DNA of 64,000 bases, taken from positions 12,414,084 through 12,478,083 of the forward strand of contig NC_064044.1 in the NCBI RefSeq assembly GCF_932526225.1. The letters are read 5' to 3'. Position numbers and translations under genes: made by a program. Positions 35,280-47,500 of the stretch are shown piece after piece. The stretch's first letter is position 1. The number at the start of each line of letters is the position of its first letter. Under the pieces are notes generated by a model, which worked only from the letters and a program-made list of their open reading frames with translations, ran no database searches and was not told the origin of the DNA. The DNA is from Nematostella vectensis (taxonomy: Eukaryota; Cnidaria; Anthozoa; Actiniaria; Edwardsiidae).

Positions 35280-36188
35280 TGGTCCCAGTAGCCTACGTGT
35301 AGCCGCTGACTGGCGAGATCCTCTCGTAGCGTCTACGCAACGCCGGCGATAATCGTGTTCCGTAACGCCATTGTAATAAATTTGAATAGATTAATTTTGA
35401 CATCTATGAATGGCTTTTCTCTTATTCAGCGCGCAAACACGTTCAGGTTTCGTCATGCAAAACAAACATTCCAACATCGCCCCCTAATGCTGCTACTTTC
35501 CACGTGCACATTCCTTCGTTTTAATTCTGCTAATGTATACCTGCATTCTTTGTAAGAGGGTAATTGAGAAAGATTACGAAAGGTATCTCATGGATGGCAA
35601 GCGCTCCTCGACTTTCAGCGTTCGATGTGAACTTGAGCGTTTAGATTTCTGTGTACGCAACACAAGCGCATACATATTCCGGATTGGCGTGATCTGCAGC
35701 TTAAAAGGAAAAATTTGGTAAAAGCCTAGCCATTTTGGATAGAACTTTGGAAAATAACTAAAATAACGAAATTGCTTGGTAAATGAAAGACTTTCCGTAG
35801 AAAGACATCGACATCATCGTTCAGAAAAGCAGAGAAAGCCTTGTCTTGTTCTTTGTGTGGTTTCTCTATCCCAAATAACGTTGACACATGTCTAAGGCTG
35901 AACTTAGGACAGATTTATCGCGATTAGGTGGGAGAGTCGTAGTGTTTTTTCCATATTTGAACCGCTCGATAAACTCACATCGTAAACAGCGGGAACCTTA
36001 ATTTCAACTTCTGATCTGGGCCAATCAAAATATCCAAGAGAAAGTTACTAAGTCAGTGGCCAATCAGAGACTATTATAGGTTTTCCTGTGAAAGCTGTGA
36101 CGTCACGGAACACGATTATCGCCGCCGTTGCGTAGACGCTACGAGAGGATTTCGCGAGTCAGCGGCTACACGTAGGCTATGGTCCCAG
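35280..36188. mobile_element. Element with ~80-bp TIRs and 9-bp TSD, inserted in a MITE
   Basis: TAGCCTACGTGTAGCCGCTG at 35289 has its complement ending at 36179, with similarity over about 80 bases. Both ends are flanked by TGGTCCCAG (35280-35288 and 36180-36188), an exact 9-bp target duplication as made by Mutator-like elements. The 891-base interior has no transposase. Joining the flanks restores a palindromic MITE (CCCTGGTCCCAGAGCCTCG ... CGAGGCTCTGGGACCAGGG, right part to 36272), so this element landed inside the arm of an older one. Confidence 0.8.
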
Positions 36189-36294
36189 AGCCTCGTGCGT
36201 CTCTCTATTTAGTGGCAAGCAACCTCGCTGGCCTCTGAAAAGAGAGACGTCGAGGCTCTGGGACCAGGGTACATGGACACGCTCGAGGGGGCTA

Positions 36295-36955
36295 ATTTAT
36301 AACGCTGTGTCTACTTGCACGGCTTCCGGTAAAGGAGGAAAAAACTAGCTGCACGGCTGACTCCCATTTTCTCGATTTTTAGCCTAGATAACAAGTTTCT
36401 GGCTTTGAAACACTTCCACGATTATTAAGAACAGCCAAGAGATGTTTTTTTAGCTTGAAAAGCTGTGCATTGAGTGACCCGCAAATGCTCGGCACAGTAT
36501 GAACGAAGCGTGGAGTTCAACACCTCGTTTTTCGCCATAACAGCTGTGCAAGGAGAAAAAAAGTAGATGCACTTCCCTTTTTTCTTTTTGCCATTTAGCC
36601 AAAATGAAAAGTTTTGACTTTAAAAACCTCCCAACGTTATTTAGAACCGTCAAACGATGGCTTTGAGCTTGAAAAAATTCGCTAAAGGCGACATGCGAAT
36701 GCTCGGCACATGATGAACGATGCATGAAATGTCGAACTCCACGCTTCGTTCATACTTTGCCGAGCATTTGCGGGCCGCTTGTTGCATAGCTTTTCAGGCT
36801 AAAAATCGTCGCTTGGCTGTTCTAAATAGTCGTGGAAGTGTTTTAAAGCCAGAAACTTGTTATTTAGGCTAAAAATCGAGGAAATAGGAGACAGCCGTGC
36901 AGCTAGTTTTTTTCCCTCCTTTACCGGAAGCCGTGGAAGTAGACACAACGTATTT
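36295..36955. mobile_element. Long-TIR element with three related arms
   Basis: The left arm (about 36300-36520) starts TGTGTCTACTTGCACGGCTT and its complement forms the right arm (about 36735-36950). The middle (36540-36735) is a diverged direct copy of the left arm (compare GCAAATGCTCGGCACAGTAT with GCGAATGCTCGGCACATGAT). The order is therefore forward, forward, reverse. Confidence 0.7.
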
Positions 36956-37395
36956 ATAAGCTTGACATCTTGTAATATTTCTAGTGATTTTACCCCATGC
37001 CTATATGTAGGCTTTTCGCGTAGCGTTCGCCATCGGCTGTATACATGGTAACCAAGGACGGGATTGGAAATTTTAGAAACGGTGTAAACAAAATCGGGAA
37101 AGCGGAATCCATTGCAAGCAAGACAGCCCCCCCCCCCCCCCTCCCCCTACCCAAATAAAAATCGTGCAGGCACCAAAAGAAAGAAAACAAAACTAAAAAA
37201 AAATCGAGCAGCCATAATTCCACTAAAAAAAGCAATGGATCAACTACTATACTACTATAAACATCGAACTATAAAAATGTGCCCCATTCCCCATCTTTTC
37301 CCATGTAATTGCCATTACGTCATCTCTAAAATTATACCGAGCGGTTGAGGCAGCCATCTTTTGATCTCAGTTCTTTCAAGGTTTGTTTCGCCACA

Positions 37396-40300
37396 ATGGC
37401 GTACAAAGCGCAAGGCATTCGGACTTTGGGAATCGCTCAAATAGTGATCGGTTCCTTGATGGCAATTTTCGGCATTTCATCTGTTGCTACAGTATCCAAC
37501 TGGACTTCAATCGCTGGATTTGGTATTTGGATCGGTATTTGGGTACGTAGAAACTATCGTTTTAAGCTTAGCTATGCACGCTATGGATTATTTTCTTCTT
37601 ATTCATTCGAATAGATAGCTAGTCAAGAACTTAGCATCGAAACGTGCTCGAGATTTAGCTTACCTGACCAAACTTAACTTGAAAGCGGCGTTAAAGCTTA
37701 GTAACTTAACTGTGTGTACATTTCTGTCATCTTTTGTCAAAGAAAATAGATCGATAAATCTGCGAAGTCCTAGTAGCCTGATTTTCAGGACGTTAGAGTA
37801 ATTCACTAGTGATTTATCTGAAAAGCAAAACACTGGTGTTCAAAACTATTTTATCGTTCGGAATACCCATGCTCTAAAAAACAAAACAAAATGGCCGCAC
37901 AATCTCCCATGTGCAAGGGCACCAGGAATGCCCTGCGGTATAAAATGGGCGGACCGACAGTGCTGAATAACGTATGCGCATGCGCGTGTTCTGGCGAAAA
38001 CAAACAAAATCCAGGGGCTGAAGAAGGGGAGGGGCAGGGGGGGCACCAGATCACCCACTTTTGAAAGTTGGGGGTGAGCACCACCCCACTTTTCTGAGCG
38101 GATGTTTCTTTAGATATGAACGTTTTTTAAACCAACTGGTTTCGAGCGGTATATATGCAACCGACAACAAATTTGTTGAACAGTTTAAAATCCTCGCGTC
38201 CTTATAAATAGGATTTAGAACCACCACCCCCCCCCTGAAGCCACCAACCACCCCTTCCCCTGAAAATACTCCATCTGAAACCACTACCCACCCATCCCCC
38301 CAAACTTTCGCCCCTGCCACTTATGGGACCATTCTGCCGCCCCTGAAATCTCAGTGTTGAATCGTTCTAATGAAGGATACGAAAGGCTGACTTTGGTCGC
38401 TGTTTTGACTTACTGTACAGCATTAAAACCAAACTTTACAAAAGATGTCAGATTTGTTTGATGATGAGGGAATCATAAAGAAGATTTTAGCCTTGATCAA
38501 ACTAGTTTTCTTAGCATTAGCCAAAATGTGACAGTTCGTCGGTAAAATGCCACCATTTCAAAACAAAAAGGATGGTTTAACCGCGCTGTACTGGAACTAG
38601 TCTTGCATTTTTAAGCACTGTCAGGCGGACCTGGTTAACAGTGGAACATTGATGAGGGATATATTATATATATATATATATATATTCTGAGGGATATCAT
38701 CTTAATGTGTTTAAAAAACAAAAAACTACTATTTTCATCCCTACAAGCCTGTTTCATGGTTGCCCACTCATCAGGGGATACAGGTCTGTAGGGATGAAAA
38801 AGTAGTTTGCATGTTTTCCAATATTGGGCTCTACATCCATTTATCAAGCACTCTTTTATGAATGCCAAAAATCATGCACTATGCTGGGGGATATACACCT
38901 ATTTCATAAAGGGTTGTCAGTGCAAATGGCGAACGGCAATTGGTAAATGGCTTATGGGTCATAATTATTCATAAAATAAAAGGAGTTCAAAAAAGTCCAG
39001 CAACGTCAGAGCCACCCATTGGTAATGGATAATTGTTTTAATTTATCCATATTCCTCGAGATGCATATTTACTTTCGGTCGTAGAACTGTCATTTGCCAT
39101 TCGCACTGACAACCTTTATTAGAATAGGTGTATATGTTGATATCAAACTGGATTGTACTGTTTTAGATGATAGGAGAAAGAGGCACATTGATGATATGGC
39201 ACTACATATAATAAAAGACCACAATAAAAAAGAGAAGAAAACACAATCCTTTAAATGACAACCAGTTGTGTGATTATAAACTGTTGTTTTCATGAACAAC
39301 ATGATTGATTTCACATACTTTCTATCAATACTTTACATGATATCTATTTATTTGTTTGTTAGTTTCAATTGTTTTATAGCTTGTATAAAAAAATTTCAAG
39401 TTTTCACACCTAGAAAAATATGATGTTTCTAAGTAATTTAAGTAGTGCATTACTTTTATATTGTCAATACTTGCTTTAGGTTGTTATCACAGGCGTCCTT
39501 GGCTATATTGGAGCAAAAGATAACAACACCCCTAACAACTGCCTGGTGAGTGGAGACCTGGGGGAAGGGGTTAGGGGCGATATATAGGGGGGCGGGGGAA
39601 GGGGACTATTGGAGCAAAAGATAACAACACCCCTAACAACTGCCTGGTGAGTGGAGACCTGGGGGAAGGGGTTGGGGGCGCTATATCGGGGGGCGGGGGA
39701 AGGGGACTATTGGAGCAAAAGATAACAACACCCCTAACAACTGCCTGGTGAGTGGAGAACTGGGGGAAGGGGTTGGGGGCGCTATATCAGGGGGTGGGGG
39801 AAGTGGGCTATTTTGGAGCAAAAGATAACAACACACCTAACAACTGCCTGGTGAGTGGAGACCTGGGGAGAGGGGTGGGGAGGGCTTAGCCATATTGGAG
39901 TGACAACTCCCCTATCAACTGCCTGGTGAGTACATTTATTATTTTTACTTTATTTTTTGGGTGGGTGGGAGGGAGGGTTCAGCCTTTTTGTTGTTGATGT
40001 GTTTGTTTTGCACACAAACTTAGAGATCCCTTGGTAGCTCCAATCTCATTTATACAACAACACTCATAAATTGTGCGCTCTGATTGGTCACAGGTACGTG
40101 TGTTATTAGAGGACACATGCACTCTTGTCGTCAGCATGCGCGCATGCTCCCCAAAATCTAAGTTGTAAAGTAAGAAAACATTAGTTGTATAATAGATCTC
40201 ATTGTTTTGTGCGTCTGTCCTTTGATAGGACACACAGAAGATGTCACAGCGTGTCATGAACAACAGTTATGCAACCCAACTGTGCTTTTTTGCTATTGAC

Positions 40301-43300
40301 ACGCTGTGATGTCACCCCATCTATAAGAGGACAGACACAAGCAAAAATGAGGTATTATTTGTTAAAATATTAAGGGTATTTTGGTAAGAAATTTTAAGTC
40401 CAAAATAATGACTTTTAATGTAATATACAGGAGTCATTAGAAATCTTGGATATCACAGCTTATCTATGAGAGTTGGCAGCTATGCTGTCTACCTGATTCA
40501 TTAAAAATAATATTCTCTCATTTTGTGGCTTGGTTTAACAGATTGGCACCATGATTGGTTTTGCGGTGACGGCATGTGTGTTAAGCGGCATAATGATTAT
40601 CTGCTACTCCATTGCTGTTGGACAATTTTCATATGAACTCCGCCAGAGTGGGAATTATGGCTGGGGGGGTGGGTATCCACCAGATGAAGCCAGAGCAGGG
40701 CTGGGTTTTGGTATCGCCCTGCTTATTTTGGCCCTGACTGAGTTCTTCATTTCATTGGCATCTTCCATCTATGGTTGTAATTCATGCTGCTGTGTAGCTC
40801 CATCAGTCAGGGTAAGACAAATTTTGTTAAATTATTTCTGATAATTATTAAATGTTATTGTTAGTTTTTCAGACATCACTATGAAAATAAAGCCCATTAA
40901 AACACCCTTACTTTTTTAACTGGATTTTAATGGGGTTGTAATGACATTTTAATGGGTTAATGGGAGACTCCTTTTATTCACTTTTTTTGTGATTTCATGC
41001 AAAGTCTTTCTGGGCTTGCTTTCATTTGAGCCATTCCAGTCTATTGGTCATTCATATCATATGGAAAAAGTTTATATATTGATTTCCTTCCATTTTACCA
41101 CTAGCTACTATCCACTAGCAACTAATATTGTGCAATTTCTTATCAGGCAAACCAACAGCAAGTTGTGTACCTACAAGCTCAGCCTGGACAACCTGGACAA
41201 CCGGGTCAGGTCATTGTTCTGGGGCCAAACGGAGCTGTTACCGGAACCACAACCATACAGACCTACCCAAACCAAGCACCCGTCATCATCCAGCAACCGG
41301 GAGTGGCTCAGGCATGTGGCCCCCCTCTCTCCCCTTTCCCCCAATACATGCAGTAACCTCCCAACCTTCGTGCCCAAACTTACATACCCATCACCAACCA
41401 GAAACCTGAAATTGCTCAGTATTAGTAGATTAATAGTAGATTAGGATTAGTAGTAGATAACTTCTACTACTAAGGCCATGGCTCATTTGCACATGGGTCT
41501 AGGATCTGATTGATGTGCACACTGAGGCATTTTTTATCTTCTTCCTGGTTAGCCCACCTCCTTCCGGATGAAATATTCTTGCGAGATATTAACAGATATT
41601 TTCCCACCATCAACAAAACCCCGAAAAAGTTTTTTTTTACCTTTTGGGAGGGTGGGAGTTGACAGAGTTTACTTAAACATTGTGTTCATCATGAATCTTT
41701 TTCTTTCAGGGATCTTGGTTTCAAGGAGCTCCACAGGGCTACCCCCAGGGGTATTGTCAGGGCTACCCCCAGGGGAACAGTCAGGGTTACCCCCAGCAAC
41801 AGCCTTACCAGGTATTTACTAGATATTTGGCAGTTATATGGTGAGCAACAAAAAATCAAGCTAATAATTGATAATAGTAAACTCTATTAATGGCACTGGG
41901 GGCATGTGCCCGATATTTTCAAATATTTTTGAAAATTATAATTATAATGACCAGTAGGTGAGTGGCTGTTCCATGCCCCTCATATATTTTGATGCCTGCT
42001 GCAGCTCTGTTAACAACAATGGTTTACTCAACCCACAAAACACCGGTGCATCACATTTAGAGTGCTTATAAAAATGGTTGACATCTGGACTTGTGCGCTA
42101 AAATGCTTCTCAGCCTCATTAGCATTTTACAAAAACCCATGGCTTAGCCTGCTAGCTGGAATTGGAAAATGAGTTAGTCACACGCAAAGGCCAAAATACA
42201 AAACATTTCTTAAACGCTGAATGGGAGATGGCTAGCAGGCTAACACAAGGTCAAATGCAAACCTCTTTTTAGTACATTCCCCACGTGTTTGTGGCCGCTT
42301 TCCACCTCCTATCTGTAGCCTCTCGTGATTGCCATAGACTGATAAAATATATCATATCATAACAATGAGGGCAAATCTATTGTTGTCTGCCTTTCTAGAT
42401 GTTTCTCTACACATTACACTTTTTTTATAAGGACGTCAATTTTCAGTTGAGGCTGGGCCGTTCTTATTTTTGGAGCATTTTAAGGCTGAATAATGTTCTT
42501 AATGATGTTCTTAATTTTTAGTGTATATACAAATTTAATACACAAATGATAATTAGCAATTATATATAGGTTGTTATTTTGAGCACAATTTTATTCTGCG
42601 TTTAACAAACAATATTACTGCGACATTCCGCAGCATTTGATAATAATTTCATAATTTTCAATGTGGTTATTTTTCCATTTTTTTATTTTGTGTTCACACA
42701 TCCTTAGTATAAATCAATGTAAATTGCTGTCGCTTTAGCAATGTTCACGGGTCCAAAAGAGTTCACTATTTGTAAGTATCTCATTCCGTTTATTTGCTAG
42801 CATTCGTAGAATTATCTGTGTATGCCAGTAGCGGATCTAGTAAGAGGTTTTAGAAGGTTTAATCCCCCCGTTTGGGCTGCCAGAAAACCATATGTAACAA
42901 AATAATTACCCCCCCCCCCCTTTGGGCGGCCAAAAAGCCATATGTAACAAAGAAAATCCCTTTCCCCCCTTTGTCCTTGAGCCAAACCCCCCCCCCCCCC
43001 CCCCCTTAGCAAAAAGCAATATTTTTATTTTTCCAATATCTTAACCTCAGCATGTTCTTACAATTTGGTGAAATCTCAAGGTGGACGTTCTTATAAAAAG
43101 GGTTCTTATAAAAAAAGTGTAGTCAAGAATCCCAAATACCTGCACTTGTAATCACTGTGCCATCCCCTTTCTATTGCCATTTCTATTACATACCTGTCAA
43201 CCTCCGAAAATCTCAAGGCTTGAGAATTTTTGGGGGGAGGGGTGGGGATATTCATTTTTTTGGGGGGTGGGAGGGTGGGTTTAACCTTGCAGGCGTTTGC

Positions 43301-43636
43301 CGTATAGAAAGCTCTCGCGAACAAATCCTTTTAAAGATCTCACGAGGGTGTTCGATAAATTGTGCTATGCAAGGGAGTTGTTGTTTCAAATATTTTAATA
43401 GAAAATAGGCAAAATGACAATTTTCTCTAGAAAAAAATTTCAGAAGCGATAAAAATCGCTAAAAAGCAGGAGATTTGGTGCTCAACGCGGGAGAAGGGGT
43501 CCAAAATCTTGAGACTCCCGCCTAATGCGGGAGAGTTGACAGGTATGCTATTATATATATTTATATATATATATGTGCATCTTTTTCCCAGACTAAGAAC
43601 GAAGCATCAGCACCCCCAGCCTACTCAGCCCAGTGA
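37396..43636 (+). CDS. MS4A/CD20-like four-helix membrane protein, copy A (6 exons)
   Basis: Exons: 37396-37542, 39480-39545, 40542-40811, 41147-41311, 41710-41811 and 43592-43636, all phase 0; 795 nt, 264 aa. Four hydrophobic helices lie near residues 11-31, 40-60, 72-97 and 128-152, with a Tyr/Gly-rich loop between helices 3 and 4. The tail is rich in Gln/Pro/Gly with repeated GYPQ and ends APPAYSAQ, a PPxY motif of the kind bound by WW domains such as Nedd4 ligases. The topology and the LGI/GFGIWIGIW pattern suggest the MS4A/CD20-like superfamily; the substrate or partner is unknown. An in-frame ATG at 37345 exists, but the start MAYKAQGIR is preferred because copy B has MAYRAQGIR there. 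Intron 4 appears to use a GC donor (CAG/GCATGT); copy B has GT at the same site. Intron 2 carries a tandem array of its donor. Confidence 0.9.
38724..38812. repeat. Short palindromic repeat
   Basis: AACTACTATTTTCATCCCTA is answered by TAGGGATGAAAAAGTAGTT about 45 bases on. An AT dinucleotide run lies just upstream (38660-38690). It is in intron 1 of MS4A-like copy A. Confidence 0.6.
38891..39135. mobile_element. MITE with ~45-bp inverted ends
   Basis: TATACACCTATTTCATAAAG, then GGTTGTCAGTGCAAATGGC on the left, mirrors GCCATTCGCACTGACAACC...ATAGGTGTATA on the right; about 245 bases. Confidence 0.75.
39505..39932 (+). repeat. ~101-bp tandem array of the MS4A-like A exon 2 donor region
   Basis: The last 41 bases of exon 2 (ending AACAACTGCCTG) plus GTGAGTGGAGACCTGGGGGA and about 40 further intron bases are repeated. 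Five copies are seen including the exon itself, each with an intact GTGAGT. The last copies are shorter. The copied exon bases stay nearly identical to the exon. Confidence 0.92.
40206..40345. mobile_element. Palindromic MITE in MS4A-like A intron 2
   Basis: TTTGTGCGTCTGTCCTTT ... GATGTCACAGCGTGTCA is answered by TGACACGCTGTGATGTCA ... AGGACAGACACAAGCAAA. Confidence 0.75.
41897..42005 (+). repeat. Interspersed repeat copy (matches 3410-3566)
   Basis: ACTGGGGGCATGTGCCCGAT, AT core, ATGACCAGTAGG, then CATGCCCCTCATATATT. This is the same order as the minus-strand copy near 3500. Confidence 0.6.
42143..42242. mobile_element. ~100-bp MITE with TTAGCCTGCTAGC ends
   Basis: TTAGCCTGCTAGC at the left end and GCTAGCAGGCTAA at the right end form exact 13-bp inverted repeats. 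Confidence 0.75.
42828..43015. repeat. G/C-run-rich MITE remnant
   Basis: It starts CAGTAGCGGATCTAG and contains two copies of GCCATATGTAACAAA and C runs of 12-18 bases. It is related in wording to 8942-9095. Confidence 0.45.
43188..43551. mobile_element. MITE with CATACCTGTCAAC ends
   Basis: CATACCTGTCAAC at the left and GTTGACAGGTATG at the right are exact inverted ends, with CTCCCGC/GCGGGAG blocks inside. A relative with AGCTNTCAAC ends is at 52735-52910. Confidence 0.75.
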
Positions 43637-43924
43637 GAGTTTCCAAGAAAACCTTGTCTACATCCTGTGATATGGCAGCCGTCGCTTTATAGTGTGGTAT
43701 ACTCAGGTGGCTTGCACCATTAGCTTTGGCCAGATGGTCTAGATATATACTAGGATCAGTAGAGACACCTTCAAGCTCTATAGCTATAAACTCACAGTAT
43801 ATTATTCACATTTAACTCAAGGACCTTAAAGTTGCAAAGTTGTGAGCTATCCAAAAAGAGATAGATAGAGTTAATAGCGAAGGATTCCTTGAATGATGAG
43901 GTTCTTTTAGTTTTACTAGCAGTG

Positions 43925-44500
43925 TCTCTGGCTCACTAGAAATGTGGCCATGATGGCCCTTATTGTAGATTGAACATTTTTATATATACTGTAGTATCAC
44001 TAAACAAATAAATTGATGGAAAGGAATTCCTTGGAAAAGGTTTTTTTAGTTAAACTAGCCTGTCCCCGGCTCACTAGAAATGTGGCCATGATGGCCCTCA
44101 TTGTAGATTGAACATTTTTATATATACTGTAGTATCACTAAACAAATAAATTGATGGAAAGGAATTCCTTGGAAAAGGTTTTTTTAGTTAAACTAGCCTG
44201 TCCCCGGCTCACTAGAAATGTGTCCAATGATACCCCTTATTGTGGATTGAACATTTGTATATATACTGTACTATCACTAAACAAATAAATTGATGGAAAG
44301 GAATTCCTTGTAAAAGGTTTTTTTTAGTTAAACTAGCCTTTCCCCGGCTCACTAGAAATGTGGCAAATGATACCCCTTATTGTATATTGAACATTTGTAT
44401 ATAAAGTATCACTAAACAAATAACTTGATGGAGAACAATTCCTTGAAGAAGGTTCTTTTAGTTTCACTAACCTGTCTCTGGCTCACTACAAATGTGGTCT
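43925..44500 (+). repeat. ~138-bp tandem repeat in the 3' region of MS4A-like copy A
   Basis: GGCTCACTAGAAATGTGG recurs near 43929, 44068, 44206, 44346 and 44480. Most copies contain ACAAATAAATTGATGG, so the array multiplies a possible AATAAA poly(A) signal 290-800 bases after the stop. Confidence 0.85.
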
Positions 44501-44599
44501 TGGTGATTCAACATTTGAATATGATATCACAAAGCACTAGTTATGTGCAACATAACATACCATGGGCCATGTTCAAAAACGCACTAGCAACTAACATGG

Positions 44600-47500
44600 A
44601 TGTCAATTTTGAACTCATGTTGCATGTGAGGTACACTCATCTAAATCACCTTGCACTCGTGTTGCGTTTGAGTTACACTCATCTAAATCACCTTGCACTC
44701 GTGTTGCGTTTGAGTTTCACTCATCTAAGTCACCTTGTACTCGTGTTGCATGTCAAGTACACTCATCTAAATCACCTTGCACTCATGTTGCATGTGAGGT
44801 ACACTCATCTAAATCACCTTGCACTCATGTTGCGTGTGAGTTACACTCATCCAAATTACCTCGCACTTGTGTTGCATGTGAGGTACACTCATCTAAATCA
44901 CCTTGCTCTCGTGTTGCATGTGAAATCACCTTGCACTCATGTTGCATGTCAGGTACACTCATCTAAATCACCTTGCACTCATGTTGCATGTGAGGTGCAC
45001 TCATCTAAATCACCTTGCACTCGTGTTGCGTGTGAGTTACACTCATCCAAATCACCTCGCACTTGTGTTGCATGTGAGGTACACTCATCTAAATCACCTT
45101 GCTCTCGTGTTGCATGTGAAATCACCTTGCACTCATGTTGCATGTCAGGTACACTCATCTAAATCACCTTGCACTCATGTTGCATGTGAGGTGCACTCAT
45201 CTAAATCACCTTGCACTCGTGTTGCATGTCAGGTACACTCATCTAAATCACCTTGCACTCGTGTTGCATGTCAGGTACACTCATCTAAATTACCTTGCAC
45301 TCGTGTTTCATGTCAGGTACACTCATCTAAATCACCTTGCACTCGTGTTTCATGTCAGGTACACTCATCTAAATCACCTTGCACTCGTGTTGTATGTCAA
45401 GTACACTCATCTAAATCACCTTGCACTCGTGTTGCATGTCAGGTACACTCATCTAAATCACCTTGCACTCGTGTTGCATGTGAGGTACACTCATGTAAAT
45501 CACCTTGCACTTGTGTTGCATGTCAGGTACACTCATCTAAATCACCTTGCACTCATGTTGCATGTGAGGTACACTCATGTAAATCACCTTGCACTCATGT
45601 TGTGTGTGAGTTACACTAATCTAAATAACCTTGCACTCGTGTTGCGTGTGAGTTACACTCATCTAAATCACCTTGCACTCGTGTTTCATGTCAGGTACAC
45701 TCATCTAAATCATCTTGCACTTGTGTTGCGTGTCAGGTACACTCATCTAAATCACCTTGCACTCGTGTTGCATGTGAGGTACACTCATGTAAATCACCTT
45801 GCACTCGTGTTGCATGTGAGGTACACTCATCTAAATCACCTTGCACTCGTGTTGCATGTCAGGTACACTCATCTAAATCACCTTGCACTCGTGTTGCATG
45901 TGAGGTACACTCATGTAAATCATCTTGCACTCGTGTTTCATGTCAGGTACACTCATCTAAATCACCTTGCACTCGTGTTGCATGTGAGGTACACTCATGT
46001 AAATCACCTTGCACTTGTGTTGCATGTCAGGTACACTCATCTAAATCACCTTGCACTCATGTTGCATGTGAGGTACACTCATGTAAATCACCTTGCACTC
46101 ATGTTGTGTCTGAGTTACACTAATCTAAATAACCTTGCACTCGTGTTGCATGTCAGGTACACTCATCTAAATCACCTTGCACTCGTGTTGTATGTCAAGT
46201 ACACTCATCTAAATCATCTTGCACTCGTGTTGCGTGTGAGTTACACTCATCTAAATCACCTTGCACTAGTGTTGCATGTCAGGTACACTCATCTAAATCA
46301 CCTTGCACTCGTGTTGCATGTGAGGTACACTCATCTAAATCACCTCGCAGTCGTGTTGCATGTCATGTACACTCATCTAAATCACCTTGCACTCGTGTTG
46401 CATGTAAGGTACACTCATCTAAATCACCTTGCACTCGTGTTGCATGTGAGGTACACTTATCTAAATCACCTTGCACTCGTGTTTCATGTCAGGTACACTC
46501 ATCTAAATCACCTTGCACTCGTGTTTCATGTCAGGTACACTCATCTAAATCACCTTGCACTCGTGTTGCATGTCAGGTACACTCATCTAAATCACCTCGC
46601 ACTCGTGTTTCATGTGAGGTACACTTATGTAAATCACCTTGCACTCGTGTTGCATGTCAAGTACACTCATCTAAATTACCTTGCACTCGTGTTGCATGTC
46701 AAGTACACTCATCTAAATCACCTTGCACTCGTGTTGCATGTCAAGTACACTCATCTAAATTACCTTGCACTAGTGTTGCATGTCAAGTACACTCATCTAA
46801 ATCACCTTGCACTCGTGTTGCATGTCAGGTACACTCATCTAAATCACCTTGCACTCGTGTTGCATGTCAGGTACACTCATCTAAATCACCTCGCACTCGT
46901 GTTGCATGTGAGGTACACTCATCTAAATCACCTTGCACTCGTTTTGCATGTGAGGTACACTCATCTAAATCACCTTGCACTCGTGTTGCATGTCAGGTAC
47001 ACTCATCTAAATCACCTTGCTCTCGTGTTGCATGTGAGGTACACTCATCTAAATCACCTCGCACTCGTGTTTCATGTGAGGTACACTCATCTAAATCACC
47101 TTGCACTTGTGTTGCAGGTCAGGTACACTCATCTAAATCACCTTGCACTCGTGTTGCATGTCAGGTACACTCATCTAAATCACCTTGCACTCGTGCTGCA
47201 TGTGAGGTACACTCATCTAAATCACCTTGCACTTGTGTAACATGTCAGGTACACTCATCTAAATCACCTTGCACTCGTGTTGCATGTCAGGTACACTCAT
47301 CTAAATCACCTTGCACTCATGTTGCATGTGAGGTACACTCATCTAAATCACCTTGCACTCATGTTGCATGTGAGGTACACTCATCTAAATCACCTTGCAC
47401 TCCTGTTGCATGTGAGGTGCACTTATCTAAATCACCTTACACTCGTGTTGCATGTGAGGTACACTCATCTAAATCACCTTGCACTCGTGTTGCATGTCAG

